64,000 nt of DNA from Lentinula raphanica (Eukaryota > Basidiomycota > Agaricomycetes > Agaricales > Omphalotaceae), in contig JANVFP010000044.1 of assembly GCA_027919835.1 (NCBI GenBank), positions 1 through 64,000 on the forward strand, in the 5' to 3' direction. The translations under genes and the position numbers were made by a program. Each line of letters begins with the position of its first letter. Position 1 is the stretch's first letter. The notes beneath the pieces were generated by a model. That model saw only the letters and a program-made list of their open reading frames with translations. It made no database searches and was not told where the DNA came from. Below are positions 1 through 12,000 of this stretch, in pieces.

Positions 1-1213
1 GACGAGGGTCTGACATTGAAGGGAGAGCGGTAGTGTTGTTCGAGGGGGTTATGTCTAAAGTCTCCTGATCCACAACTGGTGTCTGATTAAGAGAAGCAGC
101 ACTCATAGGAGGTAGATCCCCTGTCCCTCTGGCGAGAGCGGTGAGCAGATAGATTTGTAATTGCTCTGGAAGAGCTTGTATAGCAGGTGAATGGCTCCAA
201 ACAAATGTCAAGCTCGGAATCGCATAAGAGGTAGCATACCGAGGGGAAACAATTGCTGGAGGCTGAGATTGTAGCAGGCCAGAAGCGGGACAAGGTGAGA
301 GGGGGTCAAAGGACTGCGGGAGGCCCAGGATCGCTGACGTTTCTGCGCGTTGTCCATCAGTCGAAGCACTGCCCGCAACTGAGGAAGCATCGCCAAGAGT
401 CAAGAACTGGGAGTGAGGCTGGGTTTCGCGGCTGGGGCTCGTTCTGGTGATTTTGCGTTTTCTCTGTGATCGACTTTGAACGCTTGAAGCGCCAATTTGA
501 CCGGCAGAGGTTGCGACACCTACCGGTCCACAGGTGCGAGTGGTTGTATTATGAACAGGTGCTTTGCTGGCAGAAGAGGGCTTTTTAGATCTTTTCGCAG
601 GCTTTCTTTGGCTACGACGGAAAACTGGCTCTTTCTCAGAGTTATCGTCAATGCGCAAGTCAGCAGCACTAAAAAGATCATCTCGAATAAGGTCCCGAGG
701 ATTTACGGTCGTGATCTCAACTTGAGAGCTAATATCGTTGCGAATTCTCGCAGTCATGTCCGCGTCGAGAATGTCTTCATCAGGAAGTGAACACCATGGA
801 TTAATACGTGGGGCAGCCGTAACAGGCCCGTATGTCGCAGTCCTTGTTTCCTTGTTCAAGACTGTGAAAAGCCAACCCTGTTGTGAAGGAGATCTTCGCG
901 TAATATTCCCAGAAAGAGGTGCAGCCGCTTTATGGTGAACTAGATTGGAGGAATCACGACCATCGTGGACTTCTCTGTGAACTTCCTCGACTTTCTCGAT
1001 AGATATTGTATCGTTCGCGCTTAGTTCGCTGTTATACTTGCTAATGATTGAACAGGTATTCGAATGCTGAATGCCGAGCGACGCGTCGGATAGTTGATTG
1101 GGATTGACGAAGGAAAACGGCGACAGGAGCTCATCTTCCCTAAGCCGCTTCCTAGCACCACGCGCCGAAGGAAGGATTACACGATAAGCCATTCCTGGGA
1201 GGTCAGCCGACAT
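1..1213 (-). CDS. Truncated basic Ser-rich protein of unknown function (5' end present, 3' end beyond window)
   Basis: The minus strand reads without a stop from an ATG at 1213-1211 to the window edge, about 404 codons, so the 3' part lies outside. The product starts MSADLPGMAYRVILPSARGA and has no domain I recognise. It is hydrophilic, with a Lys/Arg-rich segment (RRSQRKPAKRSKKPSS, around residue 205) that looks like a nuclear localisation signal, followed by Ser/Thr/Pro/Gln-rich sequence; a nuclear regulatory protein would fit but is a guess. An extra upstream exon is possible: minus-strand sequence 1535-1292 is open, and a GT..AG intron 1291-1225 joins it in phase to the codons just before this ATG. 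Under that model the start is at 1535. Confidence 0.6.
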   Translation of the reverse strand, partial: MSADLPGMAYRVILPSARGARKRLREDELLSPFSFVNPNQLSDASLGIQHSNTCSIISKYNSELSANDTISIEKVEEVHREVHDGRDSSNLVHHKAAAPLSGNITRRSPSQQGWLFTVLNKETRTATYGPVTAAPRINPWCSLPDEDILDADMTARIRNDISSQVEITTVNPRDLIRDDLFSAADLRIDDNSEKEPVFRRSQRKPAKRSKKPSSASKAPVHNTTTRTCGPVGVATSAGQIGASSVQSRSQRKRKITRTSPSRETQPHSQFLTLGDASSVAGSASTDGQRAETSAILGLPQSFDPLSPCPASGLLQSQPPAIVSPRYATSYAIPSLTFVWSHSPAIQALPEQLQIYLLTALARGTGDLPPMSAASLNQTPVVDQETLDITPSNNTTALPSMSDPR

Positions 1214-1535
1214 TTGTGCAAAGGCTAAGAACCGAACGTGACAGAGAGTTAGAAATTGACATGCAAGGCCAGGTCAAGTGAACGATAGTACCTGTCTTTG
1301 TTATTGGAGTAAAGCTTGTAGATGAGATACTTGCTGCGAGTTTGAGAGAGTAGATGAGTCTTCGATTGTTTTCTTGGCTAAGTTCAAACTCTCCGCGTGA
1401 GGAAATCATAAAATCTATGCCGATTTTTCGGCACGCCTTTCGGGGCGTCGGGGTTCTGAACCGGGTGTCGTGTGCTGTCTCTGCCTTACGATCTCTCTTT
1501 CGCAATTCAAGCACCAATGTATTGAGGATATGCAT

Positions 1536-2845
1536 GAAGACAGATGAAGTGAGTATAACTGCGTGAAAGTTGAGAGTACTATCGCGACGGCGTGATGAGA
1601 AGATTTTGGTATGTTATGAACATCTGTTGAAGGCAGTTTAGGAGTGGACGGAGAAAAAAGATTCTAGGCAACGCATCAATCGAGGCGTTGAGCAGGACAT
1701 ATTGGTAGAGGTGATGGTTGAAGACGAAGTTGTAAAAATTGTTGACACGACCGACGGCTACTGATGAGGTCGAACGTTGCCTGATTTTACACCGCATTTA
1801 GAAATTGTTTCGCATCGCCTACTTATGTACGTCACACTGGGCCGATGAGCCGATGAGGATTAAGAGGAAGGAAGGAAGGAAAGTACACGGCTCCACCAGA
1901 GGTGGAGTCCCACAAGGGAACAGCCGGGCCCAATGCCATATAACTATAAAATTTATAAGAGGGATAAATCGATAAAGTAGGATGAGGTCTACTCGAGGTG
2001 AGACATAATGCATATAAGAGCCCGATGGGTTCCCGACGAACGGGTGATGTCGATGAGATGCCAATCGATGAAAAGCGACAGAATGTAATACATGATTCGC
2101 TGCACGAAAGCATTGGGACCGGCTGTCAACACCCTTGCGGGATCCCACCGTCGATTGTGAATTCCTTCCTTTCTTCCTTGTTTCTGGCGATGTCAATAGA
2201 ATCTCAAGTCTTTTCACTGAAAACACGTTACCTACAGCATGTCATTTCCGGTGACAGGCTATTAGATATTATATATCAATCCCGAAAGGAGCAAGAAAAG
2301 CACTAGGCGAGACGAGGCAAGAATGCAGGACAGGGAAATCGTCAGACAGCCTCGTGTGCAATGTGCAATTCAAGGAGTGTTCACCCTTAGGTTTGGGTCG
2401 AAGGAGGTCGAAGGACCTTCATCATGCATCTAGCCCTGTGTTATATTGACCCTGATGAACGTTCCACGGAGCGTTCCATTCGATCTTGTATTGCATTTTT
2501 TATCGACCAGACTCTTTGTACAGCGCTGATAGTTACAACTAGTAACCTCCACTGTTCGAAGAAGTGGGATGTTTGCGAATCGACCTTGGGCAGTATCATC
2601 GTTACTTGCAACGTGAACTGTGTTAAAAAGTGCCTGGTCTGGTGACATTGAATGATGATTTTTACCGAGAACGCGTTGTGTTTTTCCCCAAGAAGAAAGG
2701 ACATCGCGATAAAGCAACAACGATCAGAAACTCGGTACCGGAGTTATGGCTCACCTTGCCACTAGCCTACACGCTCCTTTGTTCTCAGTTGACGTGCTCT
2801 CGCAATCAAATTCCTGTGTTTTGGATGAGGATAAAAGGGACAGAC
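1536..2845. other. Intergenic stretch, no gene recognised
   Basis: I see no exon chain here that keeps phase across splice sites. Short open frames occur on both strands but show no conserved motif. It holds a purine run near 1865-1885 and a small hairpin (CTCCAC / GTGGAG near 1890-1910). It likely carries the promoter of the left-edge gene and that of the membrane coiled-coil gene at 2846. Confidence 0.4.
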
Positions 2846-3630
2846 ATGATCACTAACTTCACAGTATTTGCGATACTTGTTTCTTCTGCTACTTCAACTG
2901 CAACACACATGGCCTCAGACGCTGATACGGCCGGTTTTTTCAAACGCATATTCTCTCAGTCCTCCTCGGAGCCACTGGATACCCCCGCACCGCGCTGGAC
3001 GCCCCCTGTCAGATATAAGGACACCATAGAAGACTTTAGTGAAGACTTGTCGCTGCTCCTCATTGGCGGCTATTGCGTTGTTATGGCCATCGTTTTCGTC
3101 GTCGTCTTCGTGGTGAGCATCCTCGACTTACGCACGCCTTGGTTTTATACTGACACTGGGGGCCGTTTTGTTTATAGATACCACGAGCTTGTTCGTTGGT
3201 CTACAAGCTTAGCCCATGGGGAAGAGCCCTTGAACGTGAGCGACGAAAAAAAGCCACGGAGCTTGAGCTTGAGCAACGAAAAAAAGCCACGGAGCTTGAG
3301 CTTGAGCAACGAAAAAAAGCCACGGAGCTTGAGCTTGAGCGACGAAAAAGAGACAGGGAGCTTGAGCTCAAGCGACGAGAGGGAGAGATCGATCGCGAGC
3401 TCAAAGAGGCCTCGAAAGCTCGACGGGCTCGGGTTCTTGCCTTGGATGCCGAGATTGGGGTTTGCAAACGACTTCTGGAAATCTTTCGAGGTTCAGTCAC
3501 ATCCCAGGAAGACCGAGTTCTAGAGTTGGAGAAAGAGAAGGAGTCGTTATCTCAGGAAGCTCTCCGTGAGGAACGTGAGGCATTGGACAAGAAGTTGGAC
3601 ATGCGTCGTGTTCTGAATACCGGTGCTTAG
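2846..3630 (+). CDS. Small one-pass membrane protein with cytosolic coiled coil, two exons
   Basis: Exons 2846-3112 and 3178-3630 join through a 65-bp intron (GTGAGC..TTTATAG, branch-like TACTGAC), giving about 239 residues. The intron is supported because it moves the reading from the membrane-protein frame into the charged coiled-coil frame exactly in phase. The N-terminus (MITNFTVFAILVSSATS) looks like a signal peptide. A single hydrophobic helix rich in Val/Ile (about residues 69-89) is followed by basic residues and a long Glu/Lys/Arg coiled coil built on an 11-residue repeat. ATG 2846 was chosen over in-frame ATGs at 2630 and 2825 because it places the signal peptide at the terminus. 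Function is unknown; a membrane-anchored scaffold is possible. Confidence 0.6.
3244..3342 (+). repeat. 33-bp tandem repeat coding for hendecad coiled coil
   Basis: Three nearly identical 33-bp units encode RKKATELELEQ and are followed by degenerate units. An 11-residue period is that of a hendecad coiled coil. The repeat is open in other frames too, which produces spurious long ORFs. Confidence 0.8.
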
Positions 3631-3720
3631 TAGGGGGAGGGGGGCTTCTCGTTGGTCGTAGACAAATGTATATCTAAGAGACGAATCAACCTTTGGGGAC
3701 GTGTTTCATTCTATGGAGAT

Positions 3721-3935
3721 TTGATTAGTTCGAGCGACGAGAGAAAGTCGTGTGTCGTGTTGCTTGACAAGCTTGAAGCCTCGTTGGATGTTGAATTTGG
3801 AGTTTGCGAAAGTCTTCTGGAAACACGTAGTAGATGGGCTGTGAGATCCACGAAAACAGAGTCCGACGTTTGCAGAGTGTTCTCCATGACGAGCGTCGTG
3901 TTGCGACGGACGAGAAATTGCTCTCGATGATCCAA
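3721..3935 (+). pseudogene. Decayed partial duplicate of the coiled-coil exon
   Basis: The stretch resembles the second exon of the preceding gene (compare the segment around 3446-3485 with 3782-3822, both reading like LD.E.GVC..LLE), but the frame is not kept and the hendecad repeats are gone. It looks like an old tandem duplication of the 3' part. No function is expected. Sequence from 3936 to 4407 shows nothing further that I can support. Confidence 0.5.
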
Positions 3936-4407
3936 AAATAGTAGGATCTCATCAGTCATCGCCAAATGTATCTTCCACGAGAAATGGACTACATACCACG
4001 CAACGTGTGCTATCTTGTCATCCTTGACAGTTCAAGCAGTCTGTTCCCGATTCAACCCATGAAAAAGAGTTGGAGGATATCATTGCAATTGACAGCGACG
4101 CTACCAGCGATGTCCTTGAGTTATGATAACAGGAAGAATGGCCGGGAGGACGCCGCGTGCCATTTACTGTTCGTACGAGTGCAAGTGATTCAATGCTTTT
4201 ATCGCTGTACGACGACCATACTCGGCCATGATATAGACACTCTGTTCCTCTCGCCCACTGATACTTGACGAGCGAAGAGCTTGTATAATTGTACTTCTAA
4301 CTGAATTCTACACCAGAGCACTTGCTATAGGACGGCTGAGCTCCGAGATGAAGCAGCGTCGTTAGTGGTGGACAAACGTGTTATGCATAGCAGAAACAGC
4401 ACGATAT

Positions 4408-5510
4408 CTACGTATGCGATTCGGACCTCCTCGCCCGTTTCTCGGCTGATCTTAAACGCTGCTGATACTCTTGTATCTTCTCTTGAGCTTGAGTAGCTGT
4501 TTCCTCCAATGCTAGCTTCTGTAGCGCTTGCTTGCGATACTTCAGGTGGCACCTGATGAAGTCATAAACCACCCAGTCGTCGCGGTAATCTTCGAGGAAG
4601 CTGAACTTGGTGACCGCCTGGAGATACAAGTCAGTGAGATGGCGGATCACATCGATTGTTTGCGTGACTGACCAGTGTTCGTACCTCCTCGACCTTCGAG
4701 CGATCTTGTTTGCTGAGAGGTTTCAAGCAGTCCAGTTTAGTCTCAACGGTCGCATCAATGAACCTCTGATCAAGATTAGTATACACAAACTAGAATACGA
4801 TATCGAATCGTTCGCCATACCTTGACTTTATCGAAACGTGCGATTGACCAATTCAGTGCGTGACGTAAGTTGTATCCCCCTCGACCAGGCCTACCTACTT
4901 CACCGGAAGGTTTGGCGATTTTGCGATCGCTGCCATCATCATCAGCTTCATCATCAACATCATCATCATCATCGTGGGTTTGAGCGCGTATATGATCTTC
5001 TTCATGATTTTCGGGAACGTTCTGTTTTCCGTAATCTACTGGAGAGGCCATTTTTTGAGTAGTACTCAAAACACCGCGAGGACGAGAGGAACGAATCGGC
5101 GTCAAGCTTTGATCGTAGATGGTATATGTCTGGAAAGCTGAACGATTTTGAGAAGAGGAAGAGACAGTGGGAGCGCGTGGAAGTTTCGGAGAAGTGAGTG
5201 TAATGCTGGTAGCGCGACGAAGCTTCGAAGAGGTGGGCATCACACTGGTAGCGCGAGGAAGCTTCAAAGTGGGTCTGGTACTGATAGCGCGAAGAGGCTG
5301 CAAAGAAGTAGGTGTCGGAGTGGCAGGCGAGGAGGATTGAAACCTAGGATCTGGGGACGGTGATCTGTTATTGTATGGGGATGTCCGATGGACCACTCGC
5401 GGTGTTCTCGAAGGCCCAGAAGAATAGAGAATACGACGATCAACAGACTTGGGTGTAGAAGGGGCTGCAAGCAGCTCAACACGGTCGTGACGAGTACTAT
5501 TGCCAGGCAT
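4408..5510 (-). CDS. Ser/Pro-rich protein with acidic tract and conserved-looking C-terminal helical region, three exons
   Basis: Exons (minus) 5510-4821, 4765-4685 and 4617-4408 join through introns of 55 and 67 bp (GTATGG..CAG and GTACGA..CCAG), all in phase, giving about 326 residues. Residues 1-150 are Ser/Pro/Thr-rich with imperfect repeats of a unit like KLPRATS. A run of Asp/Glu (about 182-195) follows. The last 110 residues are well ordered, rich in Trp/Tyr/Phe, and end in a Gln/Glu/Arg helix that may form a coiled coil. I do not recognise the family. The layout suggests a nuclear protein with a disordered N-terminus. Confidence 0.65.
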
Positions 5511-6904
5511 AGCTAGTTGTAGAAAATTAGGGCGGCAAAGTCAGATAGAGAGACGAATGTGTTCTGTTCGAAGATGGGACACAAGCACAGAGAGACGGAT
5601 GTCTTTTTGAAGACGGAGCACAAAGGTACTACGACAAAGACTGCATTTTGCAGAGACGAGCGGCACAACAAGGGGTTGAACAAACGATCATTGTCAATGT
5701 TGAGCTGATTACGAAAATAAGCGCCTTCGGACCACAGGAGAGGGATGGGACCGTCGGTCGTTATCTTGCTAGTCCGATCTCAATTACCCTCGTTTCTCTC
5801 ACTCACCATCACCCTCACTCCATCCTACCTCACCTTGCTTCCAACCTCCGAATTTCGACACTCGGGTTTGAGGACTCGCCCTCAACGTGGACAGTGATGT
5901 AAGGGTATAACCGAAGCATCTGGACAACAAGTTTCCTAAGCCCTTTAGGTAAGTACAAAGAAACAAGACTGGAAAAACTCCGCTGACTTGAACGTTTTTT
6001 TGGAGCTTTTGAGCCACGTCATTCATCACCCTCTCTTGAACTCAAAGAATTATCAATGTTCATTGATTCAATCAACACCAGTCAACACCCCAGTGCTAGG
6101 TCGTCGACAGTTGTTTCGACGATTTCATGCGAAATATTCCGACTCCTCCCACAGGCGGTTAGTATGTATCGATTGCTCCGTCCTTCCGGTATCTGGTACA
6201 GTACTAGCGCAATCAGTAGAAATCATGATGTACTGAAACACCACTTCACCTTCTAGTTGCTTGCAGCTTGAACGCATAATTTGTGCCTTGAGCTTCCACG
6301 CTTAGGAGGCGCGCGGTGGAGAGGTCAGTCTCCATATCATCACTAAGCATTCTCAGGGACAAGTCTGACTCGTTTGACATACTTACTGCACCCTGTCTCA
6401 GCGCGTTCTAAGATAGTCAAAAACTAGCTTCGTACACAACCTCATTGTAATCGCATTTCTTCTGGGCTTTTTCGTTCGGAGCGGTCCTTTGTGCGCGACG
6501 AAGAGTCGAAATCGGATTTGAACCTCATGCACAAAATAATTTCATAGTCTCACCGTGTGTTTTTTTCTTGCAAATTGAGATCATGTAGAACGAAAGACCA
6601 GACCTAGAAGGAAGTGCGACATGGTGTTCAGTTTGAATCAACGAGAAGTAAAATCCCTCAAATTTCTTGTATAACGCAATGGTGGCCATGGTATACTCAA
6701 GCCAACGTTCAACAACAAATCGGACGTTCTATGGCGAGTCTGGAAAATCCCTATCTTGATTGACTTCATCATGCCTCATGTCGGGGCCCAATTAAAACCC
6801 TGAGCCCCGGACAGTCACGACTCTTGGCTTCGAGAAATTCTCTTCTCGTGACCAAAAGAGGATAAAAAAGCAAGCCACTCGGTCATATCCTAGAGAAGGA
6901 TAGT
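5511..6904. other. Intergenic stretch, no gene recognised
   Basis: Open frames here are short, overlap on both strands, and have no splice sites that extend them in phase. It probably contains the promoter of the minus-strand gene ending at 5510 and the upstream region of the small gene at 6966. Confidence 0.4.
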
Positions 6905-6910
6905 TATATA
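6905..6910 (+). promoter_or_regulatory. TATA-like box of the small gene at 6966
   Basis: TATATA lies 56 bp before the ATG at 6966, a reasonable distance for a short-leader fungal gene. Inferred from sequence only. Confidence 0.35.
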
Positions 6911-6965
6911 AGTGGATCAGAACTGGTCCAAATATTGAAAATCCACTGTTACCACTCACCGCACG

Positions 6966-7344
6966 ATGTTCGAGTCTTTTGTTGCATTCTTTGAACGCGA
7001 CCCCACCGCTTCTGAGCCCATGAATCTCATTCTCGAATCCGTATCCGGCGTGATCGAACAGGAGCTTGACCGAATTTTGGTTGGGGTTGTACTGGCTGTG
7101 GCCACTATGATATTGTTTTGGAAGATACAAAAGGTAATGCATCTCAGCATCGACGAGAGTCATTCCAATGGATATTTTCTAGGTTGCGCCGATTCGAACC
7201 CATGACTCGACTACCCCAGAGACACCTGGAACGCCTATCAAAGGTGAGTACTCGAGTATTCACATTTCGACGAGATATAATAATGACTTGTGAATCACAG
7301 AAGAGATGCTCGATGTAGAGCTGGATGCGACGATGCGAGACTGA
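6966..7344 (+). CDS. Small single-pass membrane protein, about 90 residues, three exons
   Basis: Exons 6966-7133, 7183-7243 and 7301-7344 join through introns of 49 bp (GTAATG..TTCTAG) and 57 bp (GTGAGT..CACAG). Phase is kept at both joints and a TGA ends the last exon. The product has an acidic N-terminal 35 residues, one hydrophobic segment (VGVVLAVATMILFW, about residues 39-52), and a short Thr/Pro-rich then acidic tail. No family is recognised. Small intron-rich membrane proteins of this kind are common orphan genes in agaricomycetes. Confidence 0.55.
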
Positions 7345-7690
7345 GGTTCTATTAGGATGACGGAATGTTTGACGAGTACGAATGTGATGCACTGGCGGTA
7401 TACTGAGAATGCTTTGATGTACGCGAAGGTGTTGAGATAATCTACTATTCTTCATCTGGTACATGTTATATAGGTGTTCTGACTTCGACCTGATATTCTG
7501 ATTGAAGTTATGTTCGAAGTACGGGCATTGTTCATCCACCCAATCAGTTATGGGACTCGACCATGAGATCCTCAAGTTGCAGTGCTGAAGGCACTAATCA
7601 TAGTGATATGAGTGAGCAATCTTGTCTAGATACAGAGCAATTACTCACTGATCTGATACTGATAGAGCGCTGCCGCCCATCCAGATATGC

Positions 7691-7921
7691 TCATGAACGT
7701 CAAGACGAACATGGAAAAGTTGTGCGCACGACCGGCGGCGCATAATGAGGGCGCACGCACGCCGATTCTATACTGAAAGTGGAAGTTGATTCACAGAATA
7801 TATGCGGTAGCCCAGTGAGAACCAACTTCTATTCCCGGTGCCAAATCGAAGCGAGTGCAACCTCATCTTGCGCCCGCCGATCGTGTGAACAACTTCCCCA
7901 TCTTCGTAGACGACTTCCACT
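7691..7921. mobile_element. Diverged copy of the palindromic MITE family
   Basis: Two arms of about 100 bp are imperfect reverse complements. Both resemble the arms of the perfect palindrome at 18778-19029; for example GAGGGCGCACG.ACGCCGATT on the left matches the same stretch there. The divergence implies an older copy. No target duplication is clear. Confidence 0.6.
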
Positions 7922-8043
7922 GCATTTCAAAGCGAACTCGATGGTCTAGATGATGCGGGAGGAAACCAATGGAATACATATGCACAGACTCCAGTGTGCA
8001 TTCATGCGAGGCTTGTAATGAAGGAATGACTCAAGGAAGAACG

Positions 8044-8395
8044 ATGGACTTGCAAAAAAATGTATTTACTAGTTGCCCTACGGTTCGCAGCGCAAACATA
8101 ACTTACTTTACAGATTACCGTTGCCATCGAGTCCGTTACGGTGTGTCTTATCCAACGTCACAGACACCAAAAGAATGCCGCGCAATCGACGCAAAGCGAT
8201 GCATCTCCCAGTCCAGGACAGGTATATTGTGCAAATCTTTCGAGCAGGTGACCGAGTACCTGAAAGAACACCCAGCACGAACGACGGAGATAGTATGAAC
8301 ACCAAGTCATGTACCGTCAAGAATCCAAGGAAACGAATACGGAAGAGGATCAGGACGAACCCCCGGCATCGGCAACGCAGGAAGTTGATTGTTGA
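8044..8395 (+). CDS. Possible tiny gene, about 75 residues, three exons
   Basis: ATG 8044 with exons 8044-8061, 8114-8221 and 8294-8395 gives an in-phase chain through introns of 52 bp (GTATTT..TTACAG) and 72 bp (GTATAT..GATAG). The product has a short hydrophobic stretch, a His/Gln/Ser-rich middle and an acidic C-terminus, an organisation like that of the small gene at 6966-7344. The first exon is only six codons and the second intron is longer than usual, so the model is tentative. Confidence 0.3.
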
Positions 8396-8746
8396 TTGGA
8401 GAGACGAGGAGGAAGAGGATGAATTTGAAACTGACAATCAACCCGAACATGACTGCAAATAACACGACATCACTTCGGACATATTGATTCTCACCAGGCA
8501 CTCACACAAACTCCCGGGTGTTGGTGAAGAGGAGCACTCGGGCCACCGCTCAAGTTCAGCTACAGGTCATAGAGAGGTTACGCTTGGAAAGGGGCTTGAT
8601 TTTGCCCTGACGCCTAGACTGAGGGAGAGAGTATGGGAAGCATAATATAGATTTTTATCCTTCCCCCAGGCTAGTCGCACAGTTAAAAAACACGGACGTT
8701 TCGCATATATCGATACGTGTTACCCCAAAGTTTTACATACATACGG
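8396..8746. other. Intergenic stretch, nothing recognised
   Basis: No exon chain or repeat stands out between the tiny gene and the 14-bp satellite. Confidence 0.4.
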
Positions 8747-8841
8747 ACTACATACCCCCGACTACATACCCCCGACTACATACCCCCGACTACATACCCC
8801 CGACTACATACCCCCGACTACATACCCCGAGTACATACCCC
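8747..8841. repeat. 14-bp minisatellite, about six units
   Basis: The unit ACTACATACCCCCG is repeated five times exactly, then once with a 1-bp deletion, then partially. It lies about 230 bp before the start of the giant coiled-coil gene. Confidence 0.9.
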
Positions 8842-9075
8842 ACTTAGCACTCCGTCGACGGAGTCGAAGATAGACCTTCATCTGGATCTATTTGCTAGCG
8901 GTTATAGATATATTTGGAATGGAACTTCGGTCCCGACGAGCGGCTGATGAGCGATCATTGATAAAAAAAACAAGAAAAGACATTGATGCGCGTGTGTTCA
9001 GGTGGTTATCGCGGGCCGGTGCTTTGAACACCTTGTTCACATACATCAAGGATGAAGCGAAGGCTTTCAGCGAAC

Positions 9076-12000
9076 ATGAATATCTCAGATGACGCAGAGC
9101 ATCCGGTACGCGTAGAGTTCAAATCTCAGACGTGTTATTCATGCTAGATACAGAAAGTTCGATTGGTTCCTATCTCGAATCCTACAGTGGCACACACGGT
9201 GAGCTCATAGTAACATTACTACATGCTATAGCTGTTGACGTATCACCTTTATCACCTTTCGTTAGGAGAAGGAGAGGAACATCATCAATGTAAGTGATTG
9301 CACATATCACTTGTATGGTAGTGTACTCACCTGACACACCGACCCATTTCAAGGATCTTGTTCGGACCCTCGCGCAATCAAGGCTCGAAGCACCATCGAT
9401 TGAACAACCTAGTACTTGCGACGACGGAAAAAGCTCGATTCAAACCGACTTCGATACTATCTTGGCTGGCTTGGAACAGCTTAAGCGTGAGTTGGAGGTG
9501 CATCTCAAAGTAATGTTCTGTTCTTCAATGGTCATCGCGCTACTGATACATTCCGATCTCAGAAGCACACGGATATACAACGAGAGCTATACGATCTCCG
9601 TACTGCGAAAGAGGAAAATGAACGTCTCAAAGCCGAAAGTAATGTATCAGATTTAAAAGAAGAAATCCAAGATTTAGATCAGGAGATTCGCGAACTTCAT
9701 GTGGGTGATACTGCTGGAGCTATGACTGGAGGTTGACCTTGCATAGTTGGAGCGAGTGATAACGCGCAGAGAAAAAAGTGAATTGATCGACACGATATCA
9801 TATATGAGTACTTGCACCAGCGTAAGCTCGGTATTTTGCTGATTTCCCTTCCAGTAGAATTAACTTATCTTGCAGAAGGAGAAAGAAAACAGCAAAAAAC
9901 TTGCGAGTGATTTGGAAAAAGCGAAGGTTAGTACACGGAACCGCCCATTCGCCGGTATTCATGACTATGAATCTTCAGTACACAATCGATAAAGATATTC
10001 GTGCAAAGAACACACTCTTACAGCAAAATAAAGGATTAGAGGAAGAGGTGCAGAAGTTATCGGTGAGCAAATTATACACAGGTCTGCTCCGGTACTAACA
10101 GTATGGAAAGGGCGACAAGCAGGCTCTGCAGAACGTCATCAAGATACAAAATGACAGCCTCAAGGCATCGAAAACTCAACAAGAGGCTTTGAATTCTCGC
10201 CTGACAAATTACCAGAAAAGAATCGTGAGTTGATTTATCAATGTCAGTCAGATTAATATCTTCGACGCGTCCTAGCAAAATCAAGCGTCGGACGCGAAAA
10301 AGGGAATACTAGAAAAGGAGACACTTGAAGCTTCTTTGAAAGGTTTGAACACCGAGAAAGTCGAGTTACAGAAAACGTTAAGGGTGAGTCAGAGCTCAGA
10401 CCGTTTAGTTCTATGCATGACGAAATGTCACATTAAGGACAGGGAAGCGACCATCCAAACTCTGCGTGCTAGAGAAAACGTGCTGAAGGTATAATGATAC
10501 TGGCTGATTTGCGCGAATTTTTGGCTAATCTCACGACCAGCTGAAGATTGCCGATATACAAACGCTGCAAAACAAAATACAAGAATTAGAAGGTATCGAA
10601 AGGAGTAACGCCTCGCTCGAATCATCCTTGAAATCGGCTAAAGCGTCAGCAACAAGAAGCTCAGAGGTGGGTGTCGCAATGACTCCCGAATAATTTTCTG
10701 ACCCTCCATTAGGAGCTTGCAGCCCTCAGGGTACAGATAACAGGATTAGAAAACTCGTCGGTAGTTGCTGCCAACGAACTCTTTCTAGCCCGACAGGAAA
10801 TCCAAAAGTTGTATGAGGCAGTTGATCTAGCAAATGTCAGTATCAAAATATGTCCTGTGAATTGAAAACGGTTTAATGTTGTCATTTTTACTGCATTGAA
10901 GGATGGCAAATGCGCAGAAGCTGCAGTAGCAAACAAACTTCGAGAGGTAAAACATTAGAACTTGTCATACCTGTGGCTGATGAAGTTCCATAGGATAACG
11001 CCAAGCTCCGATCAACAATTAAGGTTATGGAGCAGACCAAAAGTCGTCAAAAAGAGGACTTGGAGGGCGCCACAAGCTGTCTCCACTGCGACTCTCACAA
11101 CTTGATGCTGGCGTCTCGTGGGGAAAATATGCAAGCGAAGGACCCTGAAGGCGCTGAAAGCTGTCCGAACTGCGACTCTTACAAAGCCATGCTGGCGTCT
11201 TACGCAGAAAATGTGCAGGTACTAAAAGACACGAAGCTCCATGTCAGTCATCACCGAAGCGACGATTAACCCTCATACTCAAGCACTACTCTTCAGTCAT
11301 TGTCAATCGAGCTCGAGGAACTCAGATCAGCTGCGATGCACATGGAATCTCATCTCAACGCAACAATATGTTCACTGAGACAAGCAAATGAAATGAAAGA
11401 CGCAGAGCTAAAGGTCAGTATATACGAAAGTGATGCATTCAATGGCTTCATTCTTACTCGTTGTTTCGCCGTTCAGTCTAGGTTCATGGAGCTGGAGGGC
11501 CTCAGATCAATGGCAGCCGACTTGGACAATCGTGCCAGTGCAAAGATAAACTTAATGGAATGGCAGCTCAACGAACTCAGCAATTCTCTGGGAATGAAAC
11601 AGCATGAAGTGGAAAATATCTTGGCTCGATTTGTGGTGAGCCGCCATCTTATGAAATTGGCAAAGCTCAATCTTTGTAGGAATTTGAGTTCTTGAAGAAC
11701 CGGGAGCTTGATATCGCACAACAAGCGAAGTTGAATACCGAGAACTCTCTGCAGGAAAGCTCGCGTCAGATGCAAATTCTTCGGGATACGAATGATTGCC
11801 TGCAATCTTCCCTCAATACCGTCCAAACCGCGTTTAATGAGAAGACCCAAGTGCCTGTTCAAGCCTTAGTCAAGGAGCATCTCGAGTTGGTCTGGTCAAA
11901 GGCAGAAGAACGACCGCCGAACATGCTTGATTGTCTAGTAAGTCTCTTCGACTTTGACTGAGTTTTGAATCAACAACCCAGCAGAAAACGGCAACCATTA

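Noticed and set aside
7183..7215. B-box-like GGTTCGAATC on the minus strand suggesting a tRNA gene
   Set aside because: The flanking sequence cannot form acceptor or D arms, and the region is a coding exon of the small membrane protein gene.
8747..8841. Short regular repeats resembling a CRISPR array
   Set aside because: The units are directly adjacent without spacers, and the genome is fungal.
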